A stretch of 64,000 nt of DNA from the NCBI GenBank assembly GCA_050084985.1, contig JBITNC010000001.1, positions 71,300,001 to 71,364,000 on the forward strand, read 5' to 3'. This stretch comes from Nageia nagi (lineage: Eukaryota; Pinophyta). Both the position numbers and the translations under genes were made by a program. The notes beneath the pieces are model-generated. The model was not told where the DNA came from. It worked only from the letters and a program-made list of their open reading frames with translations, and ran no database searches. The stretch's first letter is position 1; every line of letters begins with the position of its first letter. Below, in pieces: positions 49,701 through 59,830 of the stretch.

Positions 49701-49829
49701 TTAGTGTTGGTTATAACACTCGAACAACAACAAATAAGGTCTTCCTTTAATGAACTTGTACAAGAACTTGATCAATTGTGAGAAAGATCATGAATCCAAG
49801 TTCACTCCAATCCAAGACCAGCAATGCAG

Positions 49830-49841
49830 GCACTAATACCT
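49830..49841 (-). other. Primer binding site of copia element, degenerate iMet type
   Basis: The minus strand reads AGGTATTAGTGC (9 of 12 bases of TGGTATCAGAGC), three bases from the LTR edge. It is followed by GCCTG...TGGTCTTGGATTGGA, in line with copia leaders. Confidence 0.65.
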
Positions 49842-49844
49842 AAA

Positions 49845-50409
49845 TAGGGAATAATAGCTGGACCAACTCAGAAAGACCCTCAACAAGGCAAACAGATCCT
49901 GGTGTGCATCAGCTCTCTGGAATCAGACCACAAGCTGTCCAAAACTACATATGTAAGTGTGGGTGGTCTAGAATGATAGAAAGCAAATCATAGTCAGTTT
50001 AGGGAAGTGTGCAAACTGAGATGAATAAAGTTGGGATAGGTTCTGTAGGACAAAAGCAAGCAAGTTTCAGGGCTTTTAAGCAAAAACAGGTCAAATTTTT
50101 CACACAGAAAGGCCCAAAATATGACAGCAGTTTATTATTCAACAATGGATAGCAATCAACAATCTTACACGAGAATTTCTGATTGAATCTCTATTATCCA
50201 TTATTATTCACACTTATTTCATTGGTATTATACAAGTAATATTACAATTTATAGGATAGGAATGGCATTTGCATCCCCTTCACTTCGAGTTCCTCCTAGA
50301 AGATGAACAATCACAATAACTATTACAATCCTCGAGCGACCTCTTGAACTTCATATATAAAGGAGTTTCATTTGTCTACATGTGTCTCCGTCAGCATCAA
50401 TCTCCAACA
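49845..50409 (-). mobile_element. 5' LTR of the copia element (565 bp)
   Basis: On the element strand it starts TGTTGGAGATTGATGCTGAC, a start typical of copia LTRs. It ends next to the primer site; the terminal CA is mutated to TA there. Its first 275 plus-strand bases match 42642-42935. The element strand has TATAAATTGT near 50250 as a possible promoter box. Confidence 0.75.
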
Positions 50410-51474
50410 AAGTTATTCTTTCTATCTAGCACATTAACAATACAACCATAGTTTCCAGGAGATGGAGATGATCAGCAATTTTCTAAAAAGAAGAGATGAG
50501 GACTGGTATGTGTCCATGTACAAGAATTCAGAAATTTAACATCAATGATATATATATTATTGTTTCATTCAAGTACAACAAAAGTAATTATGCATAACGT
50601 ATCAATATAGAGATTGTACCAATACATATTAATGTTCCATCTAGTTGGCAAGTAAAAAAAAAATGAAGTACCAAGTCAAAAGAAACATTCAAGATGCACT
50701 CATGTTCAGGAAGGAAATGGAAAAGTTGAGTTAAAAAAACAAATCAGGTTTAAATGGGGTTAAGGGATGTTAGAAGGATAAAATCTGCCATTTTAGGATT
50801 CTTTTATAGTTGTTTTAGGGTCCCAAGATAGAATATAGTATTTTTGAGCATCCCAAGACAGGAGCCACCTTGTTAATGACCAAGGACACCAGTTGGAGTC
50901 TCTAAGCATCTTCGGGCATCACTGAGATGTGTCTACATGTCTGAGACATGTAACCAAGAGGTAACGACACTTCTCCATGCTACAATGAACCTACAACTAC
51001 AACAAATAGCAGATTACTAATAGAAATTGCAAATTTAAGATCATTAGCCAACCATCTTGGTAATGTATTTCCATGAATATCTTTCAAACCCTTGTATATC
51101 ATGTTACAAGATCCCATATCATATGTAGCATACGATCTCATAATTACATCTGTGCATCCTATCTCACCCAGTAGGAACATGGCACAGACCCAAGACTTAT
51201 AGAGGGACAAGAGGCTTATATGCATGTGGTATATAGATACCATAAAATTTAGGATTCTTGGTAAGTTTATCACTACCTTCTACCTTCAAATAGCATTCCT
51301 CACTCAGGTCATGTTAAGAGCAACTAAGCCAATGGCTTCTCCAAATATAGAATATATGTATGTTATTCACGTGTGCTTATATTAGCAGAACATTTGTTGC
51401 ATATCTTCACTCTCCAAATGTGTGAAGGGTTGTAGATGACACCCAAGAACAGTCTGCCCACTTCCCAAGCATGT
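50410..51474. other. No gene recognised
   Basis: Starts with the candidate duplication AAGTT. The 97-codon minus-strand frame at 50980-51273 shows hydrophobic stretches at both ends but no family motif. Its context as empty-site sequence next to a hAT insertion gives no further clue. Confidence 0.4.
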
Positions 51475-51482
51475 GTGCAGCC
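51475..51482. repeat. Target site duplication, left copy (GTGCAGCC)
   Basis: GTGCAGCC directly before the left inverted repeat, repeated exactly at 52548-52555 after the right one. Eight base pairs is the hAT superfamily length. Confidence 0.93.
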
Positions 51483-52547
51483 CTAAGTTGTATGAAACTC
51501 CGTCCCAAGCATCATACCCGTACCGGAAACTCAAGGAAACGCGGAAACAGGGACGAAACTCGAGGAAACGCGTTTCCCAGGTCATTTCTGAAGTCGGAAA
51601 CATTTCCCGACTTGGAAACGCATTTCCATCGCGTTTCCGACTTTGGACTAGCGTTTCCAGCGCGTTTTCACGCGTTTCCGGTGGGTGCAAGTTAAAATGA
51701 CATTTTTTTTTATTTTTCCTCCATACAAATTCGTGGGTCACACTTTTAAGTCATTAGAATAAAAAATAAGTAAAATATGAAACTCTAAAAGCAACTACAA
51801 GAAAATAGAAAACACTTCATTCATTCATTCTTCACAAAGCATTGAAGCATTCCCAGCAAGCAGCAAGGAGAGCTTTGGACAGCAGCAAGAAGAGCTTTGG
51901 ATAGCTAGAAGTGCATTCAAACCTACGTCTTGTGTCTCGTAGGAGTGAAGAATATACAAGTGGGCCTCATAAAGAATGGGATGTGGATCCAGAGAACCCA
52001 GACTTGGAACTCTCTCTTGCTGCTCTTGATATTGGTGGTAGTAGTGCTAGTAGTATTAATGCCTCTTCTTCCAATGTTCGCACGAACAAGCATCTTGTTC
52101 TATTTTTGAAGATGAGGATGAGTAATGAGAATATGTAATTCTGATTGCTGTCTTTAGCGATGTTTTATTTTGTTTCTAGGATATATAGCCTCATGTATAA
52201 AAGCTTGTTTTGGATGTAAAGCCTCATCTATAAAGGCTTATTTTGGATTTTGTTATTTGCACCATGTAATGATCCAAGGGAGTTAATATAATATGCCTAC
52301 CGTTTGTTCTTTGGAGTTAATATTTTTGTTGTTTGCATCATTTAATGTGGGAGTTAATACGGGATTTTGGCATTTGATGTATGCATCATTTAATCAACAT
52401 GTAATCATCTATTTTGTGATATTTATTAAAGAAAATAAAGATATATATATAGCGTGTTTCCCCAGCTTTTCCATTTTGGAGGGGTCACGTTTCCTGACGT
52501 ACCTATTTCGGAAACTTGGAAACGTTTCCATGTTTCGTGCAACTTAG
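51483..52547 (+). mobile_element. Non-autonomous hAT transposon (1065 bp)
   Basis: The terminal inverted repeats are CTAAGTTGTATGAAAC at the left and CTAAGTTGCACGAAAC read inwards from the right (14 of 16 equal), flanked by a perfect 8 bp duplication. Subterminal regions are packed with GGAAAC/GTTTCC: ten exact copies between 51520 and 51690 and five between 52445 and 52530. Several are fused into GGAAACGCGTTTCC-like palindromes, as transposase-binding sites are in this superfamily. The interior keeps only what looks like the transposase C-terminal tail, so movement would need enzyme from a full-length relative. The CG-rich ends contrast with the AT-rich middle. Confidence 0.92.
51911..52138 (+). 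pseudogene. hAT transposase C-terminal tail remnant
   Basis: A 75-codon open frame with SRRSEEYTSGPHKEWDVDPE then NPDLELSLAALDIGGSS. The acidic EWDVDPENPDLE wording resembles the tail that follows the dimerisation domain in plant BED-type hAT transposases. The zinc finger, catalytic core and dimerisation helices are absent, so this is what is left after internal deletion. It is on the plus strand between the two subterminal repeat regions. Confidence 0.55.
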
Positions 52548-52555
52548 GTGCAGCC
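52548..52555. repeat. Target site duplication, right copy (GTGCAGCC)
   Basis: Exact match to 51475-51482. Confidence 0.93.
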
Positions 52556-52829
52556 TGAAAACTGATATGCTCTTGTTAAAGCTAGCTTTCCTATAGTAGG
52601 TTTTAAATTTATCAGGTTAAACTGAATAAACCATTGTTTGTCTAGACACAACATAGTTTATTAAGCATAATAGATATCATTTGTGAGCGTGTTAGTTAAC
52701 TAATCATCACTAGTTAATAATGCTATTAACGTAACTAGTTCTTAAATAATTAGAATTTTCTCCCCATACAAATATGAAAGGCAAAGAATTCCAAATTCTA
52801 GCCACAATGTAATTACTCACAAAAACCAA

Positions 52830-52926
52830 TCAATGAAATGAGACCTTCACCAGACTTCTCAGTATTGTGAGTCGACTTGGTGAGCGCACAATCTTAAGAA
52901 GCCTGGTGAAGCTCTCATTTCATTGA
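52830..52926. other. 97 nt hairpin (possible small-RNA precursor or tiny foldback element)
   Basis: The left arm begins TCAATGAAATGAGA-CTTCACCAG-CTTCT and continues to ATTGTG. The right arm is its inverted copy. Over 40 paired positions I count four mismatches and one G-U pair, around a loop of about 17 nt. Outside the core another eight bases pair partly (AAAACCAA with TAGCTTTT). I see no gene or transposon edge that explains it. No known plant miRNA sequence was recognised in the arms. Confidence 0.7.
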
Positions 52927-54990
52927 TAGCTTTTCTTAAGTAAAAAAAATATAACTAGGATACAGGTTTCGTTATCTTTTATAGAAGTATGGGAAGAAAT
53001 CTCTTAACTTTTGAAGGATTAGTTACCCTCACAATTACCTAGCAATGAGCATTCAATTAACATATAAGTAATATTAATTACGCCTAATAAAGTGAGAGTC
53101 ACCAATGAAACAGAGAAGCGCTATAAGACTGACGAGAAGGGCAACAAAGGGATCCGTTATACAGCTCATTTTATGGCCCTGCATTATGTGCAAGACAGAG
53201 CACCAAATCCATCTATGATACATCTCATTTTCTGATCCTGTATTATGTTCAAGTTAACATGCCATCCAATGGCATCTAATGTGACATCTATCCCAATTTT
53301 AAATCTAATGTCCATAACTAGATCCAGTTAAATAATCGTTCCTTTCAGCTGCTATTATTACCCAGCCACTTTTGGCTGTCGTTCCTTCTAGCTCCTCTTT
53401 TCTGATTATTCTAGAGATTTGTTCCTTGAAATATCACAGTATGTTCTCCTGAGCCCAATAAATGGATTATAGGCATCCCTTCTATTGCAATAGAGAGATG
53501 ACTTTCATTGTCAATTATGAATTTGGATTATTATATAGCCAATGAATGACAGGAGGAATTCTTTCCATTTAATGTTATGTGGATGTCTATCTTTTCACAG
53601 CCCTTCTGACATTGAATGAGATCGCCAATAAAAGTAGACATTCATTCTAATTCTACGCATGATATATTCACAGATTATGTAAAGTTAAACCCTAAAAAGT
53701 AAGAGTTAACGACATAAGCATGTTGGATAGCTACAATAAGTGAGCATGATCGCACTAACTCATGAAATAATTTTTCTTAAAATGGGTTGTTTTGTAGAGC
53801 ACTCTAAATCTGCATTTGTTGTTAGGAAAACAACAAAGGCAAAATGATCTATTTAATTATATTTCCAGTCATTTGTCTATTTCAAAATTAATGCCATTAA
53901 CCTATGTTCTTTAATGCAGAAAGCGGCAGCAGAGAATATCTTAAAATGTTTGCCTCCTTCAAAATAGTTTTGACAAGACCATAGTCAACGAAGTGCCAAA
54001 ATTAGCAAAAGTATTACATTTAAAAGATCAACATCACCAAATATTCTCTCAAACACGAAGACCGAATTTTGCACTGATTCACTACCAATGTAATAGCATA
54101 CTGGTAGTCATCTATTGACAGACAATGAAATTAAGTTTTAGTACTTATAAGTGATCAATATCTGCAGAAAACATTTGAAGCCTTTCTTCTCTGCATCTAG
54201 ATTGAAGCTTAAAGGTATTTACATATAGATATGCCATTCTCAATCCTAAAGTACTAAATGGCTAGTGGCTACTATTAGCACGAAAAGATCAACACAATCA
54301 GGAAGAGACTTCCCAGAAAATAAGTCCAAAGTTGCTTCCACGTGGGACTTTCTCAAAGGGATATATTCTTTGCAAACCTGATTTGAGTAGTATAAGCGAC
54401 TAGCACTATGTCTTCTGTCGGGGAAGAAATATCTGGAGACGGATTTAGAACAAGACCAGACATCACATGGAAAGAGTTACTTTCTATTTTTTACAGATAA
54501 ATGCTACCATTTTTGTTTCTCTGCCTCTTTCCCAATGCTTTGAAGTGAGAACCGGATAAACTGAGGAAGAAAAAAATTGTCATGACAAACAAATTTTCAC
54601 CTTGGTATTGATATCGAGCAAGGGTTTGAGTATTATTTCCAATTGCATTACAATGTAAATGAATCAAAAGAATGTGTCCTCCTCGGTTGAACCATCTATA
54701 CAATATGTGTACAAACAACGTACATTTAACAATCAGCCCTGTCGATTGGATGAGCCAGAACCAGAGGAGAAACCAACAATCTTGAAAGCAAAGAAGTTTT
54801 GACAAGTCGGCAGCCAACCAAACCTATCATTTGCGCAATGAAAATCACTTAACTTGAATTTGTAAATAGGAGAATGGTTTGCACCTGAATCCTGATGGAC
54901 TGATAGAGACTATCCCTCCACTGGACTCGAAATTGGCCAATTTGATGGGCATTTGTTTTTCTTGTTCCTTTCTACGCAGGTTAAATGCCT
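52927..54990. other. Intergenic region downstream of the FLA gene
   Basis: No gene is supported. A 108-codon minus-strand frame at 54491-54817 downstream of the FLA polyadenylation signal has hydrophobic stretches but no family motif. Two related blocks (TCATTTTATGGCCCTGCATT near 53167 and TCATTTTCTGATCCTGTATT near 53225) form a small local duplication. Confidence 0.45.
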
Positions 54991-54991
54991 T

Positions 54992-54997
54992 TTTATT
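54992..54997 (-). terminator. Polyadenylation signal AATAAA of the FLA gene
   Basis: Perfect AATAAA on the minus strand, 113 bp after the stop codon of the FLA gene, within the usual distance for a plant 3' untranslated region. Confidence 0.6.
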
Positions 54998-55110
54998 AAA
55001 TGGATCCGATGCTCAAACGTCTAATTGAAAACTAGCCATTTTACAACTTAAACTCCAAATGACCAACATTAGAACTTCAATTTCAGCTCAGGGAAAAATG
55101 CTTTGGCGAA

Positions 55111-56487
55111 TTAATTCAAAAAATGATCCCCAATGTAGATGAGGCAAATGCACTGGGTAGCAAACATAATGTGACCTGCAGCCAAATTTGCCAGAGAACT
55201 GCTGCTTGTTTCATGGCTTTGTGAAGGAGACAAGGATGAATCTGGTTCCCCTGCTTCCCTACCAGGAGGAGGATAAAAAGAGTGGGGAGGAGCTGAGGGT
55301 AGAACAGCAGCAGGTGGTGTAGATGAGAACGGTGGGTTAGGAACTGCGTAAGGGGGGCTTGGTGGAATGGCAGGACGGGGAGGTGATTCTGGTGCAGGGG
55401 AAGGAACAAGTGCCTTTGGAGACGGAGACTTCTCTGGAACAGGAGACTGATTGCCAAACATTTCACGAGGCAGAAGCACCTTGGGCACCCCAAAAACTGC
55501 AAGTGGTTTCTGGTCAAAAACTGTCTGTATTATTGAAGCTTGAACAATTCCTGTATTCAATGTCACTGACCCATTGACCCTTGTGATGTTCAAAGTAAAC
55601 CTTCCAGCACCCATGGTTTCTGTGGCCAATGTAGGTGTAAACGGATTCACAATGGACTCCAAGGACCCAAGAGGATAATAAGAATGCAAGGCATGGTACT
55701 TGAGGACCGTGGCCTTGTTCTCGGCCGTAAGTCCCTGCAATGTCTCAGGAGGCAGGGCTGAGAATGCATCATCTGTGGGTGCAAAGAAGGTAATTCCAGC
55801 TCCTGCCTGATCAGATTCCAATTCCGAAGTAACCCCTGAAGCCAACATCATAGACACCACAAAATTGAAGTTCTTGGCATTCTCAAGAACATTAGTCACA
55901 TTGATTGAGCCATTATTGGGCTCAGATGAAGTGGATAGGTCAAACCCAGAGGGTATAAGTATAGTATCAATGCTGAAAATGCTGATGGTGTAGGGAAATG
56001 CCTTGACAAGGCCTATGACAGTGGCAGTGACACTGCCAGAGGGAGTCCTAATTCTCACCTGCTCATTTTCCTCACAAGTAATGTTAACTGTCCCTGAGTT
56101 TCTGGATGCCTTGCCTGTTGTCTGGTACAGAGTGGTCTCAAGTACACCCCCGCGAGGCATATGTCTCAACTTGTACCAATCCAAGTACTCCAAAATCACA
56201 TGGTACTGGAGAACATATTGGATCTGAGTCATGGGTAGGTTTCCCCCATAGCTACCAATGAAGTTATCCATCACAGAATTAGATAGGGCCAGTATAGTCA
56301 AAGAGGTCCTATTATTAACATCTTTAGCCACATTGGTAGCACTGAGCAAATTATTGAAGGTCACAAACTCTGGGTATCCCCATAAAATCTTACTTATATT
56401 AAAACCAGAGGCGCCACCTACCACCGGCCCTGAAACCACCCAAATCATCAAACCCAAAAACCAAAAGCATCTCCAATACCCACCCAT
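55111..56487 (-). CDS. FLA4: Fasciclin-like arabinogalactan protein, FLA4/SOS5-like
   Basis: Intact 458-residue protein, no intron. Residues 1-25 form a signal peptide. Two fasciclin-1 domains lie at about 29-178 (TILALSN, then YH at 95-96) and 195-345 (ITFFAPTDDAF, then YH at 264-265). Residues 346-425 are Pro/Ser/Ala-rich with SP, AP and PPS modules for hydroxyproline-linked arabinogalactan. A hydrophobic end (433-458) after a Ser cluster fits a GPI anchor, though it closes with the slightly polar DHFLN. N-glycosylation sequons are at 30, 59, 135, 192, 196, 300, 305 and 346. The second domain (SYYPLGSLESIVNPFTPTLA, TLNITRVNGSVTLNTGIVQA, KVLLPREMFG) fits the FLA4 group best. FLA4 acts at the plasma membrane/cell wall in cell expansion and salt tolerance in Arabidopsis; the same role here is inferred. 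The start codon is the only ATG preceding the signal peptide in frame. Confidence 0.9.
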   Translation of the reverse strand: MGGYWRCFWFLGLMIWVVSGPVVGGASGFNISKILWGYPEFVTFNNLLSATNVAKDVNNRTSLTILALSNSVMDNFIGSYGGNLPMTQIQYVLQYHVILEYLDWYKLRHMPRGGVLETTLYQTTGKASRNSGTVNITCEENEQVRIRTPSGSVTATVIGLVKAFPYTISIFSIDTILIPSGFDLSTSSEPNNGSINVTNVLENAKNFNFVVSMMLASGVTSELESDQAGAGITFFAPTDDAFSALPPETLQGLTAENKATVLKYHALHSYYPLGSLESIVNPFTPTLATETMGAGRFTLNITRVNGSVTLNTGIVQASIIQTVFDQKPLAVFGVPKVLLPREMFGNQSPVPEKSPSPKALVPSPAPESPPRPAIPPSPPYAVPNPPFSSTPPAAVLPSAPPHSFYPPPGREAGEPDSSLSPSQSHETSSSSLANLAAGHIMFATQCICLIYIGDHFLN

Positions 56488-56702
56488 AACTTTTTTTGCC
56501 TATTCAGATCCACCCAAAACAGTTAACAATGCACAATTTTTTTTTCTCAACTAAAGCTGCAGTAAACAATGTAGCACAAACTGAACAAAATAGTGCCTCA
56601 TTGTTTCCAACCTTGTGTAGTGTTGCATTTTTATCAAAGCTTTCTGAATCTCCTTCTCTTCCTCCTGTTCCTTCTCTTTCTCCTTCATTGCAGCATTAGC
56701 AG
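56488..56702 (-). promoter_or_regulatory. Likely 5' leader of the FLA gene, GA-rich
   Basis: If transcription starts about 30 bp after the TATA-like box, the leader is about 215 nt. On the gene strand it holds a GA-rich tract (56644-56685) of the kind common in plant leaders and, nearer the ATG, an A-rich stretch (56539-56548). Confidence 0.45.
56551..56688 (-). promoter_or_regulatory. Upstream ORF of 45 codons in the FLA leader
   Basis: ATG at 56688 to TAG at 56551, ending 63 nt before the FLA start codon. The peptide begins MKEKEKEQEEEKEIQKA and is strongly charged at its start. If the leader is transcribed as inferred, this uORF would lie in it and could reduce translation of the main frame. 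Whether it is used is not shown. Confidence 0.35.
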
Positions 56703-56730
56703 CAAGTACCATGTCCAAGTGTATGTATCC

Positions 56731-56738
56731 AATTTATA
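56731..56738 (-). promoter_or_regulatory. Candidate TATA box of the FLA gene
   Basis: The gene strand reads TATAAATT, about 245 bp upstream of the ATG, with an ATTGG (inverted CCAAT) 10 bp before it. Spacing to the GA-rich leader is sensible. No experimental start is known. Confidence 0.5.
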
Positions 56739-57679
56739 CACTTCCAATAACTAGAATACCAACACACACCAATGCCCCGCCATGCATTGAAGTAATTCAA
56801 CCACAAAATGCCAAGGTGAGAGTTGTAAGAGCTCAAGTTCATGAGTATACATACTATTTGATATAATGAGTTGAGGAAAACAATAGTTACAAGGCAACGG
56901 TCGTTTTTACAGGTCGAGGTTCAAGTGGGAGATTTTACCTGCAATCTTTACATCTGCTTGCGTCTTTTTTAACCTCAAGTTGTCCTCCAACTTGAATGAA
57001 TGGCCGAGGTTCCCAACACATGATGTTGGGTAAAGAGCTTGCTCCTCTTGTTTGTAGCCAGTCTTGGGGGGTCCCCCAATTAATAACAGTATTATTGTTC
57101 TTTTGTATTATATGATTTAGGCTGTCTGTCTATGGGAGTGCTATAGGTGTGCAATCCTTTTGGGTAAGAGTGGCAGTAAATGGTATTTAACATTTTCAAG
57201 GTTTTAAGTTGGTGATTATTATGATATAAAATTATTTAGGAAGGAGTGTGGATTATTATATTTTATAATGTAATAAGGTTTGTTAGAAGGGTTATTACCT
57301 TATGGTTAATTTATAGTAAAATTTAAAGAATATTAAATAAAATAATGAGTTGGATGATAAGAGATATAACTTGGATTGATTATATATATATGTCTGCATG
57401 TAATGTTATATTTATACATAAATAATGATGAAAAAGAATTAGAGAAATACATTAGATAAGGATTTGATTTCAAAATAAATAATTTTATTTTAGATTTAGT
57501 TATTTATTTTCAATTAACTTTAATTTATACTTAAGTAAATAAGATGGTGGAAATAGATTTTGATGGTGAAGCATATTTAGTTTAGGCATCGTTCTTTCGT
57601 ACGAATGGTTTCTTTAACACTATTAGATAATAAAAGATCAGTAATGGTGAAGTCCAATATTTTTTCGATATTATGGGTT
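56739..57679. other. Upstream region of the FLA gene
   Basis: No gene. Features on the promoter side include CAACGG at 56895-56900 (a core of MYB-type sites) and the inverted repeat CAAGTTG-TCCTC-CAACTTG at 56976-56994. The palindrome TTGGGGG-GT-CCCCCAA is at 57064-57079. From about 57180 the sequence becomes very AT-rich. Confidence 0.45.
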
Positions 57680-57834
57680 AAGGAGAATCGCCTAATGATT
57701 CTCAAGAATTGCATGGTGATCCTCGAGAATCACCAGATAATTCTCCTTGTTTTTTAAAAAAATAAATAAAAAATAAAGAGAATCATCAAGCGATCTTCAA
57801 TGATCACCATGCGATCCTTGAGAATCACCTCTCT
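57680..57834. repeat. Nested foldback sequence
   Basis: 57680-57748 is close to self-complementary: it starts AAGGAGAAT, ends ATTCTCCTT, and most internal positions pair. After an A-rich spacer, 57777-57834 is an inverted relative of the same block, sharing TGATTCTCAAG, GCATGGTGATC and GAGAATCACC. The arrangement suggests a small foldback/MITE-like sequence; no target duplication was identified. Confidence 0.6.
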
Positions 57835-57847
57835 ATTAATTTCATCA

Positions 57848-57918
57848 TTGATGTCATGGTATAATGGTTAAAACATTAGAATTTGAACTTGGTAGCTTCA
57901 GTTCAAATCTCATCCAAA
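57848..57918 (+). ncRNA. tRNA-Gln(UUG)-like pseudogene or SINE head
   Basis: A 71 nt stretch has an A-box-like TGGTATAATGGTTA, a seven-base loop ATTTGAA that would present anticodon TTG, and a B-box-like GTTCAAATCTC at correct spacing. The acceptor ends (TTGATG and CATCCAA) pair only partly and the anticodon stem is weak, so it is not a working tRNA. It may be the tRNA-derived head of a SINE; no clear body or A-tail was delimited. Confidence 0.5.
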
Positions 57919-59830
57919 CCTTTTGCCTTCTACGAATCCAACACTTAGCCATTTTTTGTCATGATTTTTTTTAATGTTTGAATGCCGATTTTTTTTCTAA
58001 AGAACATGTCAAGTATTTCAGACCTTACAAGGAGCGTTCTGCAAGCTGGATAGGCTTTGTGAAGCTTCAAAAGGGAATCTTCGAAAGGTAGACATAAGAG
58101 AAATAATGTATAATATAGCTCAATTATTGATGTTCAAACTTATAATAATGTTGAAGTATTAACATTATGGGAAGATCCAAATATTTGTATAGAAATAAGA
58201 ATTATGAAGATTTAAGTAGAAGGTGATTATTTGTTAATTGTTAGATATATTGTAAAGGGAATGGAAGGGAGATGAAAGGATTTTCCAATAAATAAAATAT
58301 TAGGGAATTGGGCCAAGAGTTTCAAAGATTTTAAAATATAGTAATATTGCAAGTTAGAGTTAGATTTAGAAAAACTAGTTGATAAATCATTTAAATATTG
58401 TAATCCTTTTGATTGGAAACTATTGAAGCATTCATCAATTTCAAAAGATTTGATAATTTGATATAAATTATATTGTGACAACTTATGATAGAAAAGTTAT
58501 GAGTACCAGTAATCATTTGGATTTTAACCCAAAGTTTAAAGCTTTTTTTCTATTTTTTACAAATTATTTAAATTATTTTCGCTTTCCTTTCATGATACAT
58601 TATCATTTTATTATTTCTGGTAGAGATAACATATGTGTTTTTTAAATTGAGAAGATATAAAAGTGTGGGTGACTAAGGACAACCCCTTTGATTAAAATAT
58701 ATGAATAGTAATAATAAATGATAATTAAAAATATATATAATAAATTAAATTATATATAGTTGTAAAGGTGATATCTAACCTTCTGGAATGTTGAATTGTA
58801 CTATATAATATGTAGATACCTAAATTTGATTTTTGATTTATATATATTTAAGTTTCTAAATTAAATAATTAATTTATGAGATTCATTGCTATACTTGAAG
58901 AATTATTTTGATTATCATGTATCTCACTCATTTCTTTCTTTTATGGTGTGAGCCGAAGGAGTGTTAAGCAAGGTGTCTTAGCCAAAGGAGGAGTTCATGA
59001 TCTATAAAAGAAGAAAGGTTCAATTTAGAAATAAATTTGTATTTTCAATATAACACAATATATACATTTTGTAATTCTTATTATTAAATGTGAGTCATTT
59101 TATCAAGTTTGAATTGTACATTGTATTATTGTCACTAGCTTCATACTTTCATTTATATAGTTAGGTATGATATTATTGTAAGTTAATATAATAAACAACC
59201 TTAGATTTGGATGACATTAATGAAGGAATATCATGCAATATTGAATGACCTTTTTGTGTCAACATATCATAACTAAAGAATAATGATAATCCAAATTTCG
59301 AAAGAAGGTCATCACAATACTCTTTAACACCAAATCTTGTTTTGTTTCATTATATTAAATAAGAATGATAGGTTTCTATTATTTTTAAATTCAGATTTGA
59401 TAATTTATATGTAACATTGTGTTTCATTGTTTATAATATAAATTGTGATGTATATGCCTAGTTCATCTATCATTTAATTATTTAAAATAGATATTATTCA
59501 TTGAGTAAAATAAATTTGTAGTATCTATAAATTGGTGAACCCAATGATTTTTACTATACTTTCATTTGAATTTCACTAGTTTTGCCAAAAATCCTAAGGT
59601 TTTTTTTTTTATAGGATTGATTTTGTAACTCAAGTGTTTCAAAAATAGAGAACCTTTCAATAATAGATTGTGTTAGCAAAATTGTTGAGGATAATGCTAG
59701 ATCTATCAACATGATGGCAATCAAAGGTGATTAGAGAGAAGTGAGCAATGGAAGCGAGTGTCATCCTCTCCATTGGATGGTTTGGTAAGAAGAGTTCTAG
59801 ATATTGAAGGCTAAATCATCATAACTAAAG
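57919..59830. other. AT-rich sequence, no gene recognised
   Basis: No open frame with a domain. The 84-codon minus-strand frame at 58227-58481 is low-complexity Ser/Leu/Asn. The end of the stretch leads into a gag relic. Confidence 0.4.

Noticed and set aside
54491-54817. 108-codon minus-strand frame downstream of FLA as an extra exon or gene
   Set aside because: It is beyond the AATAAA signal, has no domain and no splice context.
55116-55517. 133-codon minus-strand open frame overlapping the FLA gene end
   Set aside because: Same strand, shifted frame over the Pro-rich region of FLA; low complexity with no domain, while the FLA frame is clearly conserved.
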